Shown here: positions 17,344 through 25,250 of the stretch, piece by piece
How positions within the stretch are numbered: position 1 is the first letter of the stretch
Layout: each line of letters begins with the position of its first letter
Source of the DNA: Bordetella parapertussis
GTDB lineage: Bacteria; Pseudomonadota; Gammaproteobacteria; Burkholderiales; SG8-39
Length of the DNA stretch: 64,000 nucleotides
Assembly: GCA_945862265.1 (NCBI GenBank)
Contig: CAMAXP010000018.1
Location: 18,704-82,703 of the forward strand
Direction of reading: 5' to 3'
Made by a program: the position numbers and the translations under genes
Notes under the pieces: generated by a model
Seen by the model: the letters and a program-made list of their open reading frames with translations, nothing else
Databases searched by the model: none
What the model was told of the DNA's origin: nothing

Positions 17344-18939
17344 CTAGCGCGCCGCGTCCTGGAGTATCGAATCCGTCGCCTTCTCCGCCACCATCACCGC
17401 CGGCGCGTGCGTGTTGCCCGACACCAGCGTCGGCATGATCGAGCAATCCACAACGCGCAATCCCGTCACGCCATGCACCCGCAACTGGTCGTCCACCACC
17501 GCCATCGGGTCGCTGCCCATCTTGCAGGTGCCGGACGGATGGAAAATAGTCGCACCGTAGTTGCGGGCAAACTCGAGCAGGTCGTCGTCGCTCTTTGCGC
17601 CTGCCCCCGGTTTGTACTCTTCCGCGACATACGGCTTCATCGCCTCAGTCGAGGCCAGTGACCGGGCCAGCTTCACAGCGGCCACCGCGCAGCGCCGGTC
17701 CAGTTCGGCCGAGAGGTAGTTCGGCTTCATCGAGGGCGCCTCGAACGGATCCTTCGAACGGATGTGCACCGTCCCGCGCGACTCCGGCCGCAACTGGCAC
17801 ACCGAAAACGTGAAGCCCGGCCAGGGGTGAGGCTTGGCGCCCGCAAGGTCGGCTGACAGGGTTGCCACGTGGAACTGGACGTCCGGCGTCCTGGACTCCG
17901 GCAAAGCCCGAGCAAAGACGCCGCCCTGGTTGATACCGATGCCGAGCGGGCCGGTGCGATACAGCAACCATTGCAGCCCGATCTTGATCCGCCGCGGCAG
18001 GCTCGCGAGGTCATCGTTGGTGGTGATGGGCTTGGTGCACTTGTACATGAGACGCAGTTGCAGGTGGTCCTGCAGGTTCTCGCCCACGCCGGGGAGGTCT
18101 TTCACGACAGGAATGCCGTGGGACTGAAGCAAAGCCCCCGGTCCTATCCCCGACAGTTGCAGCAGTTGCGGGCTCTGCAATGCACCGGCCGACAGGATCA
18201 CCTCGCGACTCGCCCGCGCCTCCTTCACCACGCCGCCCTGCCGGTAGCGCACGCCGACAGCCTTCGTACCTTCGAAGATCACGCCCATCGCGTGCGCGTC
18301 AGTCTGCGCGTCGAGGTTCGCGCGATCGCGCACGGGCTTCAGGTACCCGGTGGCGGAACTCGAGCGCAGGCCGTTACGCGTAAAGAGCTGGTAGTACCCG
18401 GCCCCTTCCTGCGTTGCACCATTGAAGTCGTCGTTGCGCGGGATGCCGATTTCGGTTGCACCGCGCAACACCGCTTCGATGAGTTCGTGCTTGTCGCGGA
18501 TGTCGGTGCACGCGACCGGCCCGCCAACCCCGTGATACTCGCTCGCGCCACGCGAGTTGTCCTCGCTGCGCAGGAAGTACGGCATGACGTCCTTCCAGCC
18601 CCAGCCCTTGTTGCCGGCCGCGGCCCAGCGGTCGTAATCCTCGTGCTGGCCGCGCACAAAGATCAGCCCATTGATTGAAGAGCACCCCCCGAGGCCGCGC
18701 CCACGCGGCCAGTAGATCTTCCTGTTGTTCGTCCCCGGCTCTGGATCAGTATGGAAACCCCAGTTGTACAAGGGGTGGAACATCGTCTTTCCGTAACCGA
18801 TGGGGATATGGATCCACAGGTAGTTGTCGCGCGGCCCCGCTTCGAGCAGCAGCACGCGAGTGCCCGGATCGGCGCTCAGCCGGTTGGCGACGACGCATCC
18901 GGCGGAACCGGCGCCAACAACGATGTAGTCACAAATCAT
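17344..18939 (-). CDS. GMC family FAD oxidoreductase (choline/alcohol dehydrogenase-like)
   Basis: 531-residue glucose-methanol-choline oxidoreductase. FAD-binding DYIVVGAGSAGCVVANRL at residue 4 onward, GMC signature GRGLGGCSSINGLIFVRGQ near residue 80, and the C-terminal active-site region FHPSGTCKMG plus NTHAPAVMVAEKA carry the catalytic His and partner residue. Oxidises a primary alcohol. It lies tail-to-tail with the sulfonate-cluster IclR gene. The membrane isethionate dehydrogenase IseJ of Cupriavidus belongs to this family, so oxidation of isethionate to sulfoacetaldehyde is a plausible job here, but choline- or polyethylene-glycol-type substrates are equally possible on sequence alone. 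Confidence 0.87.
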   Translation of the reverse strand: MICDYIVVGAGSAGCVVANRLSADPGTRVLLLEAGPRDNYLWIHIPIGYGKTMFHPLYNWGFHTDPEPGTNNRKIYWPRGRGLGGCSSINGLIFVRGQHEDYDRWAAAGNKGWGWKDVMPYFLRSEDNSRGASEYHGVGGPVACTDIRDKHELIEAVLRGATEIGIPRNDDFNGATQEGAGYYQLFTRNGLRSSSATGYLKPVRDRANLDAQTDAHAMGVIFEGTKAVGVRYRQGGVVKEARASREVILSAGALQSPQLLQLSGIGPGALLQSHGIPVVKDLPGVGENLQDHLQLRLMYKCTKPITTNDDLASLPRRIKIGLQWLLYRTGPLGIGINQGGVFARALPESRTPDVQFHVATLSADLAGAKPHPWPGFTFSVCQLRPESRGTVHIRSKDPFEAPSMKPNYLSAELDRRCAVAAVKLARSLASTEAMKPYVAEEYKPGAGAKSDDDLLEFARNYGATIFHPSGTCKMGSDPMAVVDDQLRVHGVTGLRVVDCSIMPTLVSGNTHAPAVMVAEKATDSILQDAAR

Positions 18940-19009
18940 TGTGCATTTATCAATTTACGGAACTGGATGATTCGAAGCGTGCTAACGAGTATTGCCACCT
19001 CACTCCTAA

Positions 19010-20173
19010 ATGTCTAGCATCCACAGCACCATGACAGAACCCACTGAAAAGATCGACATCCACCGCGGCCTGAAGGGCGTCTACTTCGACCGTTCCGCCG
19101 TGTGCTTCATCGACGGCCGCGCGGGCGAACTGCGCTATCGCGGCTACTCGATCCACGACCTTGCGGTGAGCTCGACCTTCGAAGAGACCTGCTACCTGTT
19201 GATGTACGGCGAGCTGCCGACAAAGCCGCAGCTCGCGGCTTTCGACGCCGATCTCAAGGCTGCGCGCTCCCTCCCCCCGGCGATCCTCGACGTCATCAAG
19301 GCCGTGCGCAACGCGCACCCGATGGACGTATTGCGCACCGCGGTTTCCGCGCTGGCGGCCTCCGACCCCGAAGTCGCGGACAACTCGCGCGAAGCGACGT
19401 TGCGCAAAGGCGTACGGCTGACCTCCCAGGTCCCGATGATCGTGGGCGCACATGCCCAGATCCGGCAGGGGCGCGAGCCACTTGCACCCGATTCGCGCCT
19501 GAGTCACGCAGCCAATTTCCTCTATATGGTCACGGGCAAGGTGCCCAGCGCGGATACTGCCCGGCTCATGGACACCGACATGATCCTGCACGCGGAGCAC
19601 GGCGCCAACGCCTCCACGTTCACCGCACGCGTAGTGGCGGGGACGGAAGCCAACCTGCACGCGGCGATCACCGCGGCCATTGCAGCGCTGTCTGGCGCAG
19701 CCCACGGTGGCGCTGCCGAGAACGTGATGCACATGGCGAAGGAAGTGGGCGCTCCGGAGAAGGCGGCGGACTACGTGAAGCGTAAACGCGCCAACAAGGA
19801 AGCCGTCATGGGCTTCGGCCACCGCGTCTACCGGGCCGAAGACCCGCGCGCGCGCCACATGAAAGCCGGCGTCGAAAAGCTCTCGCGCGAGATGGGCCAG
19901 CCGCAGTGGTACCAGATCCTCGAGGCATTGGTGCAGGCCATGAAACCCTACTCGCGCCTCGGCGTGAACGTGAACGTGGATTTCTACGCTGGCGTCGTCT
20001 ACTACCTCAACGGCATTCCAGCGGACTTGTTCGTGCCGATCTTTGCCGTCGGGCGCATGCCGGGGTGGATCGTCTCGGTGGTCGAGCAGATGGAGAACAA
20101 CATCCTGATCCGCCCGCTGACGGTGTACAACGGACCTGAAGCGCGCGAGTATGTGGCGCTGGAGAGGCGCTAG
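19010..20173 (+). CDS. Citrate synthase family protein (citrate or 2-methylcitrate synthase type)
   Basis: 387 residues, the size of type II/short citrate synthases. Catalytic region: LHAEHGANASTFTAR (first His), AHGGAAENVM, and GFGHRVYRAEDPRARHM (second catalytic His), with a late NVNVDFYAGVVYYLNG carrying the Asp. Condenses acetyl-CoA (or propionyl-CoA) with oxaloacetate. Neither the ATG at 19010 nor the one at 19031 has an evident ribosome site, so the exact start is unsure. The last 67 bases recur at 20756-20822. Position beside a pathway making acetyl-CoA makes citrate entry plausible (inference). Confidence 0.85.
   Translation: MSSIHSTMTEPTEKIDIHRGLKGVYFDRSAVCFIDGRAGELRYRGYSIHDLAVSSTFEETCYLLMYGELPTKPQLAAFDADLKAARSLPPAILDVIKAVRNAHPMDVLRTAVSALAASDPEVADNSREATLRKGVRLTSQVPMIVGAHAQIRQGREPLAPDSRLSHAANFLYMVTGKVPSADTARLMDTDMILHAEHGANASTFTARVVAGTEANLHAAITAAIAALSGAAHGGAAENVMHMAKEVGAPEKAADYVKRKRANKEAVMGFGHRVYRAEDPRARHMKAGVEKLSREMGQPQWYQILEALVQAMKPYSRLGVNVNVDFYAGVVYYLNGIPADLFVPIFAVGRMPGWIVSVVEQMENNILIRPLTVYNGPEAREYVALERR
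20107..20173 (+). repeat. Citrate synthase 3' end, copy 1 of an imperfect direct repeat
   Basis: The final 67 bases of the citrate synthase gene, starting GATCCGCCCGCTGACG and ending at the TAG stop, are repeated about 650 bases downstream in the same orientation and with the same length, with scattered substitutions. This copy is the functional gene end. Confidence 0.8.
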
Positions 20174-20182
20174 AACAGTTCT

Positions 20183-20503
20183 CTAAACACCAACCTTCTG
20201 CAACCGCCCCGGAGCTGCGCTGCGAACCGCAGAAAGGACAGCCTCGGCCAGTGGGCGCAAGTGCTGCATCCGATTCGAAACGGCACATACGATGATGACG
20301 CCAAAGGGCAATGCGGGAATGTTCTGCTGGAACTCAATATTGCGGTCGAACGTAACGAAGACGTCGCAACTTCCGCTCGCACGCTGCATTAGTTCCCCGT
20401 TGAGCACTCCTCCCCAGCCACGCCCAATTACAGAGTTGACCTCATGGCCCGGCAATTCGGCGGCAAAATCTACCGGGACGTTCTCGTCAAGCAGTATGCG
20501 CAT
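20183..20503 (-). CDS. DUF5615 PIN-like protein, probable toxin
   Basis: 106 residues. MRILLDENVPVDFAAEL with two early acidic residues and a later VFVTFDRNIEFQQN match the DUF5615 Mut7-C/PIN-like fold, whose members are presumed ribonuclease toxins. The gene overlaps the end of the DUF433 gene by 17 bases, the usual order of antitoxin first. It lies in the 650-base segment bracketed by the duplicated citrate synthase ends, which suggests it was acquired. Activity is inferred from family and pairing only. Confidence 0.75.
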   Translation of the reverse strand: MRILLDENVPVDFAAELPGHEVNSVIGRGWGGVLNGELMQRASGSCDVFVTFDRNIEFQQNIPALPFGVIIVCAVSNRMQHLRPLAEAVLSAVRSAAPGRLQKVGV

Positions 20504-20711
20504 CGGCCACTAGTGAATCGCACGCCAGGTCCAGGGCGGCGATGGCTTGTTCCCGATTGACTGAAGGAAACTGGCGCAGGAATTCGTCGAGCGTCTCCCC
20601 GCCCTCGATGTAGTCGAACAGAGATCGAACGGGAACCCGGGTGCCGACGAAGACCGGCGTTCCACCCAGGATTTCAGGATGACTATGTGTGACGTGATTT
20701 TGATGGGCCAT
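20487..20711 (-). CDS. DUF433 protein, probable antitoxin
   Basis: 74 residues from the ATG at 20711, which has a GGAGAAA ribosome site; a longer frame upstream has no support. HPEILGGTPVFVGTRVPV and DYIEGGETLDEFLRQFP are the classic DUF433 pattern, a small helix-turn-helix-like protein usually paired with DUF5615. Expected to neutralise the partner and repress its own promoter. Overlaps the toxin gene by 17 bases. Confidence 0.8.
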   Translation of the reverse strand: MAHQNHVTHSHPEILGGTPVFVGTRVPVRSLFDYIEGGETLDEFLRQFPSVNREQAIAALDLACDSLVADAHTA

Positions 20712-20755
20712 GTCGTTTCTCCACGTGACGAGGAGTATATCCCCAAGCCACCCCG

Positions 20756-20822
20756 GATCCGCCCGCTGACGCTGTACAACGGGCCCGAAGCGCGGGACCA
20801 TGGGGCGCTGGAGAAACGCTGA
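20756..20822 (+). repeat. Duplicated citrate synthase 3' end, copy 2 (decayed)
   Basis: Mirrors 20107-20173. Translated in the gene frame it reads IRPLTLYNGPEARDHGALEKR then stop, against IRPLTVYNGPEAREYVALERR in the functional gene. Homology stops sharply on both sides. It encloses the toxin-antitoxin genes between two like-oriented copies. No transposase or terminal inverted repeat is visible. Confidence 0.8.
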
Positions 20823-20920
20823 CCCGCTGGAATAAATACAATTTCCGGTATAGAAACTCCTCGGAAATCGGCTCCAGGTGCGGATGTTAAAAATAAATCT
20901 TCAAGATTCAAGGAGAAACA

Positions 20921-21192
20921 ATGGCTGCCTCGCTGTCCTTCCTGCGCCCCCTGTGCCTGGCTGCGCTGTCCCTCGCCGCAGCCGTAGCAGTCGCCCAGGG
21001 CGCATCCGCATGATGGGCGGCAGCGTGCCGACCGACAGCCTGGTGGAGATCCTCCAGGCACCGTTCCTGATCCTGCCGCTGGTCAACGGCGACAACAACC
21101 AGCATGCCTACGACGAGAACATGCGCATAGGGCACTACGTAGGCGGGATCCGGACGATCTCCACGCTGCTGCGCACACCCCTGGGAAACTAG
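20921..21192 (+). pseudogene. Remnant of an exported M20 family peptidase
   Basis: Starts well: an AGGAG ribosome site, then ATG at 20921 and a clean signal peptide (FLRPLCLAALSLAAAVAVAQ) ending in GASA, but TGA follows after 30 codons. An overlapping ATG (21010) in another frame opens 60 codons reading GGSVPTDSLVEILQAP, LPLVNGDNNQHAYDENMRIG and YVGGIRTISTLL, which is the C-terminal end of an M20/M25/M40 (ArgE/DapE-like) peptidase. The whole catalytic and dimerisation middle, several hundred residues, is missing. This is a deletion plus frameshift relic in a 396-base stretch (20823-21218) that holds nothing else I recognise. Confidence 0.7.
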
Positions 21193-21218
21193 CCGCCGCG
21201 CAAGTCGCGACAGTCGCC

Positions 21219-22136
21219 TCAATCGCAGTTTGCGGATTGGGCGAGGACGACCGCAGCCGTATCGACGATGTCTTCGACGCTCGCCCCGCGCGACAGGTCG
21301 CTGATCGGCTTGGCGAACCCCTGCAGGATCGGCCCGATCGCCCGCGCCCCGGCCAGGTACTGGGTGAGCTTGTAGGCGATGTTGCCGGCATCGAGGTCAG
21401 GAAAGACCAGCACGTTGGCGCGCCCTGCAACGTCGCTCGCCTCCTTGACCTTCTTTGCGGCCACCGCCGGCACCAGGGCGGCGTCCGCCTGCAGCTCGCC
21501 GTCGATCGCAAGGCCCGGGGAGCGTGCGCGCGCGATCGCAAGCGCACGGACGACCCTGTCGATTCGCGCGTGCTTTGCGCTTCCCTTGGTAGAGAACGAC
21601 AGCAAAGCCACGCGCGGCGCTTCGCCCATCAGGGACTGGAAACTCCCGGCCGAGGCCAGCGCGATATCCGCAAGCTGTTCGTCGGTAGGGTCCGCATTCA
21701 CCGCGCAATCGGCATAGAGCAGCACGCGATCCGCAAGCGCCATCAGGAAAAAACTCGACGGGGTGGAGACGCCCTCGGCCAGTCCCACCGTCATCATGCC
21801 GGCCTCGATCACCCGCGCGGTCGGGTGCGCAACGCCAGCGAGCATCGCGTCGGCATCGCCCGCCTTGACCATCAGCCCGGCATGGAACAGCGGCTTCGCG
21901 GCGATGCGCCGGGCAAGCTTTGGGTTGGCGTCGGGGCGTCCCTGCACATACAACGCAGCATAGGCGTCGAGGCGCGGGCTGGAATCGAGGTCGGCCCCCA
22001 GCACGATCGGCTCGGCGATGCCTTCGTCGCGCAGCCGTTTCGCCGCAGCCACGATGCGCTCGTCGCCGCCTTCGGGGAACACGACGCGCAGGCCGCGGCC
22101 GCGGATCTTCTCGAGGCAACTGCGGACTACATCCAT
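21219..22136 (-). CDS. pta: Phosphate acetyltransferase (PTA/PTB family)
   Basis: 305 residues from the ATG at 22136; the open frame extends further upstream into the neighbouring gene, but [28 protein letters not shown] is a normal Pta N-terminus. Single-domain form lacking the N-terminal regulatory part of the E. coli enzyme. [14 protein letters not shown] and [12 protein letters not shown] are family motifs. Converts acetyl phosphate and CoA to acetyl-CoA. Bacteria using Xsc need this step, and pta often lies beside xsc. Phosphate butyryltransferase activity is a less likely alternative. Lies 13 bases downstream of the molybdenum hydroxylase gene on the same strand. Confidence 0.85.
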   Translation of the reverse strand: MDVVRSCLEKIRGRGLRVVFPEGGDERIVAAAKRLRDEGIAEPIVLGADLDSSPRLDAYAALYVQGRPDANPKLARRIAAKPLFHAGLMVKAGDADAMLAGVAHPTARVIEAGMMTVGLAEGVSTPSSFFLMALADRVLLYADCAVNADPTDEQLADIALASAGSFQSLMGEAPRVALLSFSTKGSAKHARIDRVVRALAIARARSPGLAIDGELQADAALVPAVAAKKVKEASDVAGRANVLVFPDLDAGNIAYKLTQYLAGARAIGPILQGFAKPISDLSRGASVEDIVDTAAVVLAQSANCD

Positions 22137-22149
22137 GGCCGCTCGCGGT

Positions 22150-24486
22150 CTAGGCGAACTTTGCGGCAAGTGCGTCGGGCCGGCCGACCTTCGCCGCCTG
22201 CAACGCCTCCCACACCCGCACCTGCGTCGCCGGCATGTCGAAATGCGTGACGCCCGCCGTGCGCAAGGCATCGACGATCGCGTTCATGATGCAGGGCATG
22301 GAACCGGTCACCCCGGCTTCGCCCACCCCCTTTGCGCCGAGGGGATTGGTCTTGGTGGGCACCGGGTGATGGAGTACGCGCAGGCCGTCGACGAGGATCG
22401 CGCGCGGCATCGGGTAGTCCATGAACGAGCCGGTGAGCAGTTGGCCGGTCTCGCGGTCATACACCGCCTGCTCGCCGAGAATATGCCCGGCGCCCTGGGT
22501 GATGCCACCCTGCATCTGCCCCTCGACCAGCTGGTGGTTGATGATGGTGCCGGCGTCGTCGCATGCGATGTAGGACACCACTGCGACCTCCCCCGTCTCG
22601 GGTTCGATTTCCACCTCGGCGACATGGCATCCGTTGGGAAAAGTGGCGCCGAAGCGGTTGGCATAGTCCTGGTCGAGCGGGTGCGGACCTTTGCCGAAAT
22701 ACTTCTTCGCAAGTTCGACGATCGAGACCTGGTGGTCCGTCCCTTTGACGCGATAATTCCCGTCCGCGAACTCGATGTCCGTCGCAGCGGCCTCGAGTTC
22801 TTCCGATGCGAGGTCGATGCCTTTCTTGACCACTTCCTTCGCCGCGAGCTGCAGCACGCTGCCCACGCCGAGCAACGAGCGCGAGCCTCCGGTCGGGTTG
22901 CCGGTCAGGTTCTGGTCCGGGTCCGCTGTGCGCAAGCGGATCGACTCCATCGGCACGCCCAGCACACCGGCGACGATCTGTGCAAACGCAGTCTCATGGC
23001 CCTGGCCGTGCGAATGCGAGGTCGCCTCCAGCGTGATGGACGCGTTCGCGTCCCATCGCACCTTGACCTCGTCGTGCGGCGCCATGCCGCCCCCGCCGCT
23101 CGCCTCGATGTAGCTCGCCATGCCTCGACCGCGCAGGAGCCCCCGCGCCGCAGAGTCCTTGCGGCGCTGGTCGAACCCGTTCCAGTCAGAAGCCGCCAAT
23201 GCGTCTTCAAGCACGCCCTCGAAGTCCCCGCAGTCGTACTCGAACCCGGTGACGATCTTGTAGGGAAATTTCGCCTTGGGCACGAGGTTCCTGCGGCGGA
23301 ACTCGGCCGGGTCCATCCCGATCTGCCGCGCCGCTTCGTCCACCAGCCGCTCGATCGCGTAGGAACTCACCGGCCGGCCCGCGCCGCGATAGGCGGCGGT
23401 CGGGATCGTGTTGGTGAAGGCAAGGCTTGCATGCACATGCACCGCCTGCACGTCGTACACGCCGCTCGCGACGTTCACGAGGTTGAGCGTGTTGACGAAG
23501 GCACCGGTCGGGGCGATGTAGGCGCCGAGGTTGCACTTGAAATCGAAACGCATGCCGAGGATGCGGCCGTTGGCATCCAGCGCCATCTCGCTGTGGTGCA
23601 GGACGTCACGCGCCTGTTCGTCAGCGAGGAACATTTCCGAGCGCGTCCCCACCCATTTGACCGGACGGCCGAGGTTCTTTGCCGCCAGCAACGCCGCGCA
23701 GTACTCCGGGTAGAGGTTGAAGCGCACGCCGAACCCGCCGCCAACCTCCTCCGCTACGATGCGGATACGCTCCGGCGGGACCCCGATCACCGTGGAAATC
23801 TGGCTCCGCATGACCGAGGCGCCCTGCGTACAGGCATGCAGGTAGTACATGTCGGTCGCGGCATCGTAGCTGCCGACGCAGGCACGCGGCTCCATGGGAT
23901 TGCCCACGACCCGCGTGTGGTAGGCGTCGAGCTTGACGATGTGGGCGGCTTTCGCAAACGCCGCGGCGGTCGCTGCCTCGTCGCCACCGACGAAGTCGAG
24001 GGCCAGGTTCCCGGGCACGTTGTCATGCACCAGCGGCGCGCCAGGGACGATCGCCTCTTTCGCGTCGAAAACTGCCGGCAATTCTTCATAGTCGACGACA
24101 AGCGCCTCAGCCGCATCCTGCGCCTGCATCGCTGTCTCGGCGACCACCAGCGCGATGGGCTCCCCGACGTACCGCACGAAGCCCAGGGCCAGCGTGGGCC
24201 GGTGCGGGATGATGAGGTCCGTGCCGTTGCGGCCCTTCATGGGCGCGAAGGCGGGCAGCGACTTGTACTGCGCCTCGGCCACATCCTCCCCGGTGAGCAC
24301 CGCAATGACGCCCGGCATGCCGAGCGCGCCTGCACTGTCGATGGAGGCGATCCGCGCATGGGGTCGATCAGAGCGCATGAAGCACCCGTAGGCCTGCCCC
24401 GGGAGGTTCCAGTCGGAAACGTAACGTCCCCGGCCGGAGAGCATGCGCGCATCCTCCAGCCTGCCTTTGTGTCCAAAACTCTGCAT
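22150..24486 (-). CDS. Xanthine dehydrogenase-family molybdopterin-binding (large) subunit
   Basis: 778 residues from the ATG at 24486, normal length for CoxL/CutL-type large subunits. An N-terminal a/b hammerhead domain ([14 protein letters not shown]..) is followed by the molybdopterin domains: [14 protein letters not shown], the active-site loop [21 protein letters not shown] and [12 protein letters not shown] with the catalytic Glu in KGVGEAG. The AYRGAGR loop is that of form II (CoxL-like) enzymes, not of true CO dehydrogenase (AYRCSFR). Enzymes of this class hydroxylate aldehydes, N-heterocycles or aromatic acyl-CoAs. No FAD or [2Fe-2S] subunit gene is adjacent, which is unusual. Substrate unknown. 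Confidence 0.9.
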   Translation of the reverse strand: MQSFGHKGRLEDARMLSGRGRYVSDWNLPGQAYGCFMRSDRPHARIASIDSAGALGMPGVIAVLTGEDVAEAQYKSLPAFAPMKGRNGTDLIIPHRPTLALGFVRYVGEPIALVVAETAMQAQDAAEALVVDYEELPAVFDAKEAIVPGAPLVHDNVPGNLALDFVGGDEAATAAAFAKAAHIVKLDAYHTRVVGNPMEPRACVGSYDAATDMYYLHACTQGASVMRSQISTVIGVPPERIRIVAEEVGGGFGVRFNLYPEYCAALLAAKNLGRPVKWVGTRSEMFLADEQARDVLHHSEMALDANGRILGMRFDFKCNLGAYIAPTGAFVNTLNLVNVASGVYDVQAVHVHASLAFTNTIPTAAYRGAGRPVSSYAIERLVDEAARQIGMDPAEFRRRNLVPKAKFPYKIVTGFEYDCGDFEGVLEDALAASDWNGFDQRRKDSAARGLLRGRGMASYIEASGGGGMAPHDEVKVRWDANASITLEATSHSHGQGHETAFAQIVAGVLGVPMESIRLRTADPDQNLTGNPTGGSRSLLGVGSVLQLAAKEVVKKGIDLASEELEAAATDIEFADGNYRVKGTDHQVSIVELAKKYFGKGPHPLDQDYANRFGATFPNGCHVAEVEIEPETGEVAVVSYIACDDAGTIINHQLVEGQMQGGITQGAGHILGEQAVYDRETGQLLTGSFMDYPMPRAILVDGLRVLHHPVPTKTNPLGAKGVGEAGVTGSMPCIMNAIVDALRTAGVTHFDMPATQVRVWEALQAAKVGRPDALAAKFA

Positions 24487-24534
24487 GGCGTGCAACCTAA
24501 TTGTTGTTCTGAGACTCCGCAGCGACCAGCCGGC

Positions 24535-24978
24535 TCACCTGGGCTTGGAGAGGGAAATCAGCACGCTGCAGGGCGCGTAGTCGAGGAGCGAGGCGCCCAC
24601 GGACCCCTTCCACCAGCGGGCCGCAAAGGAGGTGTTCTGGTTGTGCCCGACCACGACAAGATCGGCGCCCAGATCCTTGGCCAGGCGGCAGATTTCCTCC
24701 ACCGGCTCGCCCACGGCGAGGTGCCCGATGGCCTTGAATCCCTTGTCGGTCAGCGACATGATGCCTTCTTCCAGCACGACCTGGGTGCGCTTTTTCTCTT
24801 CCTCGAGCAGCTCCTCGGGCACGAATCCCTCGGTCAGGAAGAGGCTGGGCGGCATGCTTGCAACAGCAAGCAGGTGGGTCTCGGCGTTATGGAACTCAGC
24901 GAATTCGGCGCATTCGAGCAGCGCGCGCTTGCCTTCCTGTGAGCCGTTGTACGCGAGGAGAATCTTCTGGTATTTCAT
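24535..24978 (-). CDS. Universal stress protein (UspA family)
   Basis: 147 residues. YQKILLAYNGSQEGKRALLE at the N-terminus and DLVVVGHNQNTSFAARWWKG with GSVGASLLDYAPCSVLIS at the C-terminus fit the Usp fold; the ATP-binding G-2x-G-9x-G(S/T) motif is only approximate, so nucleotide binding is unsure. Strong AAGGAGGG ribosome site before the ATG at 24978. It stands 49 bases ahead of the molybdenum hydroxylase gene on the same strand. Cytoplasmic stress role by family. Confidence 0.88.
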   Translation of the reverse strand: MKYQKILLAYNGSQEGKRALLECAEFAEFHNAETHLLAVASMPPSLFLTEGFVPEELLEEEKKRTQVVLEEGIMSLTDKGFKAIGHLAVGEPVEEICRLAKDLGADLVVVGHNQNTSFAARWWKGSVGASLLDYAPCSVLISLSKPR

Positions 24979-25006
24979 CTGTCCCTCCTTCGATTCGAAC
25001 GCGGCC

Positions 25007-25126
25007 TTACTTTGCCAGAAGGCCGAGCCGCTCGATAGTAGCGCGTTCTTCGGCGAACGTGGCGGCGGCCCACTTGGAATAGTCCTCGCTCGACTTGTGC
25101 CTATATGTTTTTAGGGTGCGCGCAGA
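25007..25126 (-). pseudogene. Possible C-terminal remnant of a Bug/TctC binding protein
   Basis: A 40-codon reverse frame between stops with no usable start ends in SSEDYSKWAAATFAEERAT and IERLGLLAK, then TAA. The pattern (..Y.KWA...F..E+.T.ERLGL) resembles the C-terminal helix of some Bug/TctC proteins. No upstream part is found. It fills half of the 272-base gap between the stress protein and the dehydrogenase gene. Weak evidence. Confidence 0.3.
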
Positions 25127-25250
25127 TTATACTCAGGGACACGGCATGCCCTCCTGTTTCGCCATGCGTCTCGGCCTCCTTTCCGGTGGCCGCTAGAATC
25201 ATGGCCCCGCCGCAGACCGACCCCGACCAACCTTTCTCGGAATCACGCAA

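Noticed and set aside
20107..20822. Insertion sequence or integron-like element bounded by the repeat
   Set aside because: No transposase, integrase or terminal inverted repeats between the copies; only the toxin-antitoxin pair is present. Kept as a repeat and finding instead.
22150..24486. True aerobic CO dehydrogenase (CoxL form I)
   Set aside because: The active-site loop is AYRGAGR, not the AYRCSFR that holds copper in CO dehydrogenase, and coxM/coxS are absent.
22018..24942. 974-codon forward open frame
   Set aside because: Entirely antisense to pta, the molybdenum hydroxylase and the stress protein, which have clear family motifs. High GC explains the lack of stops.
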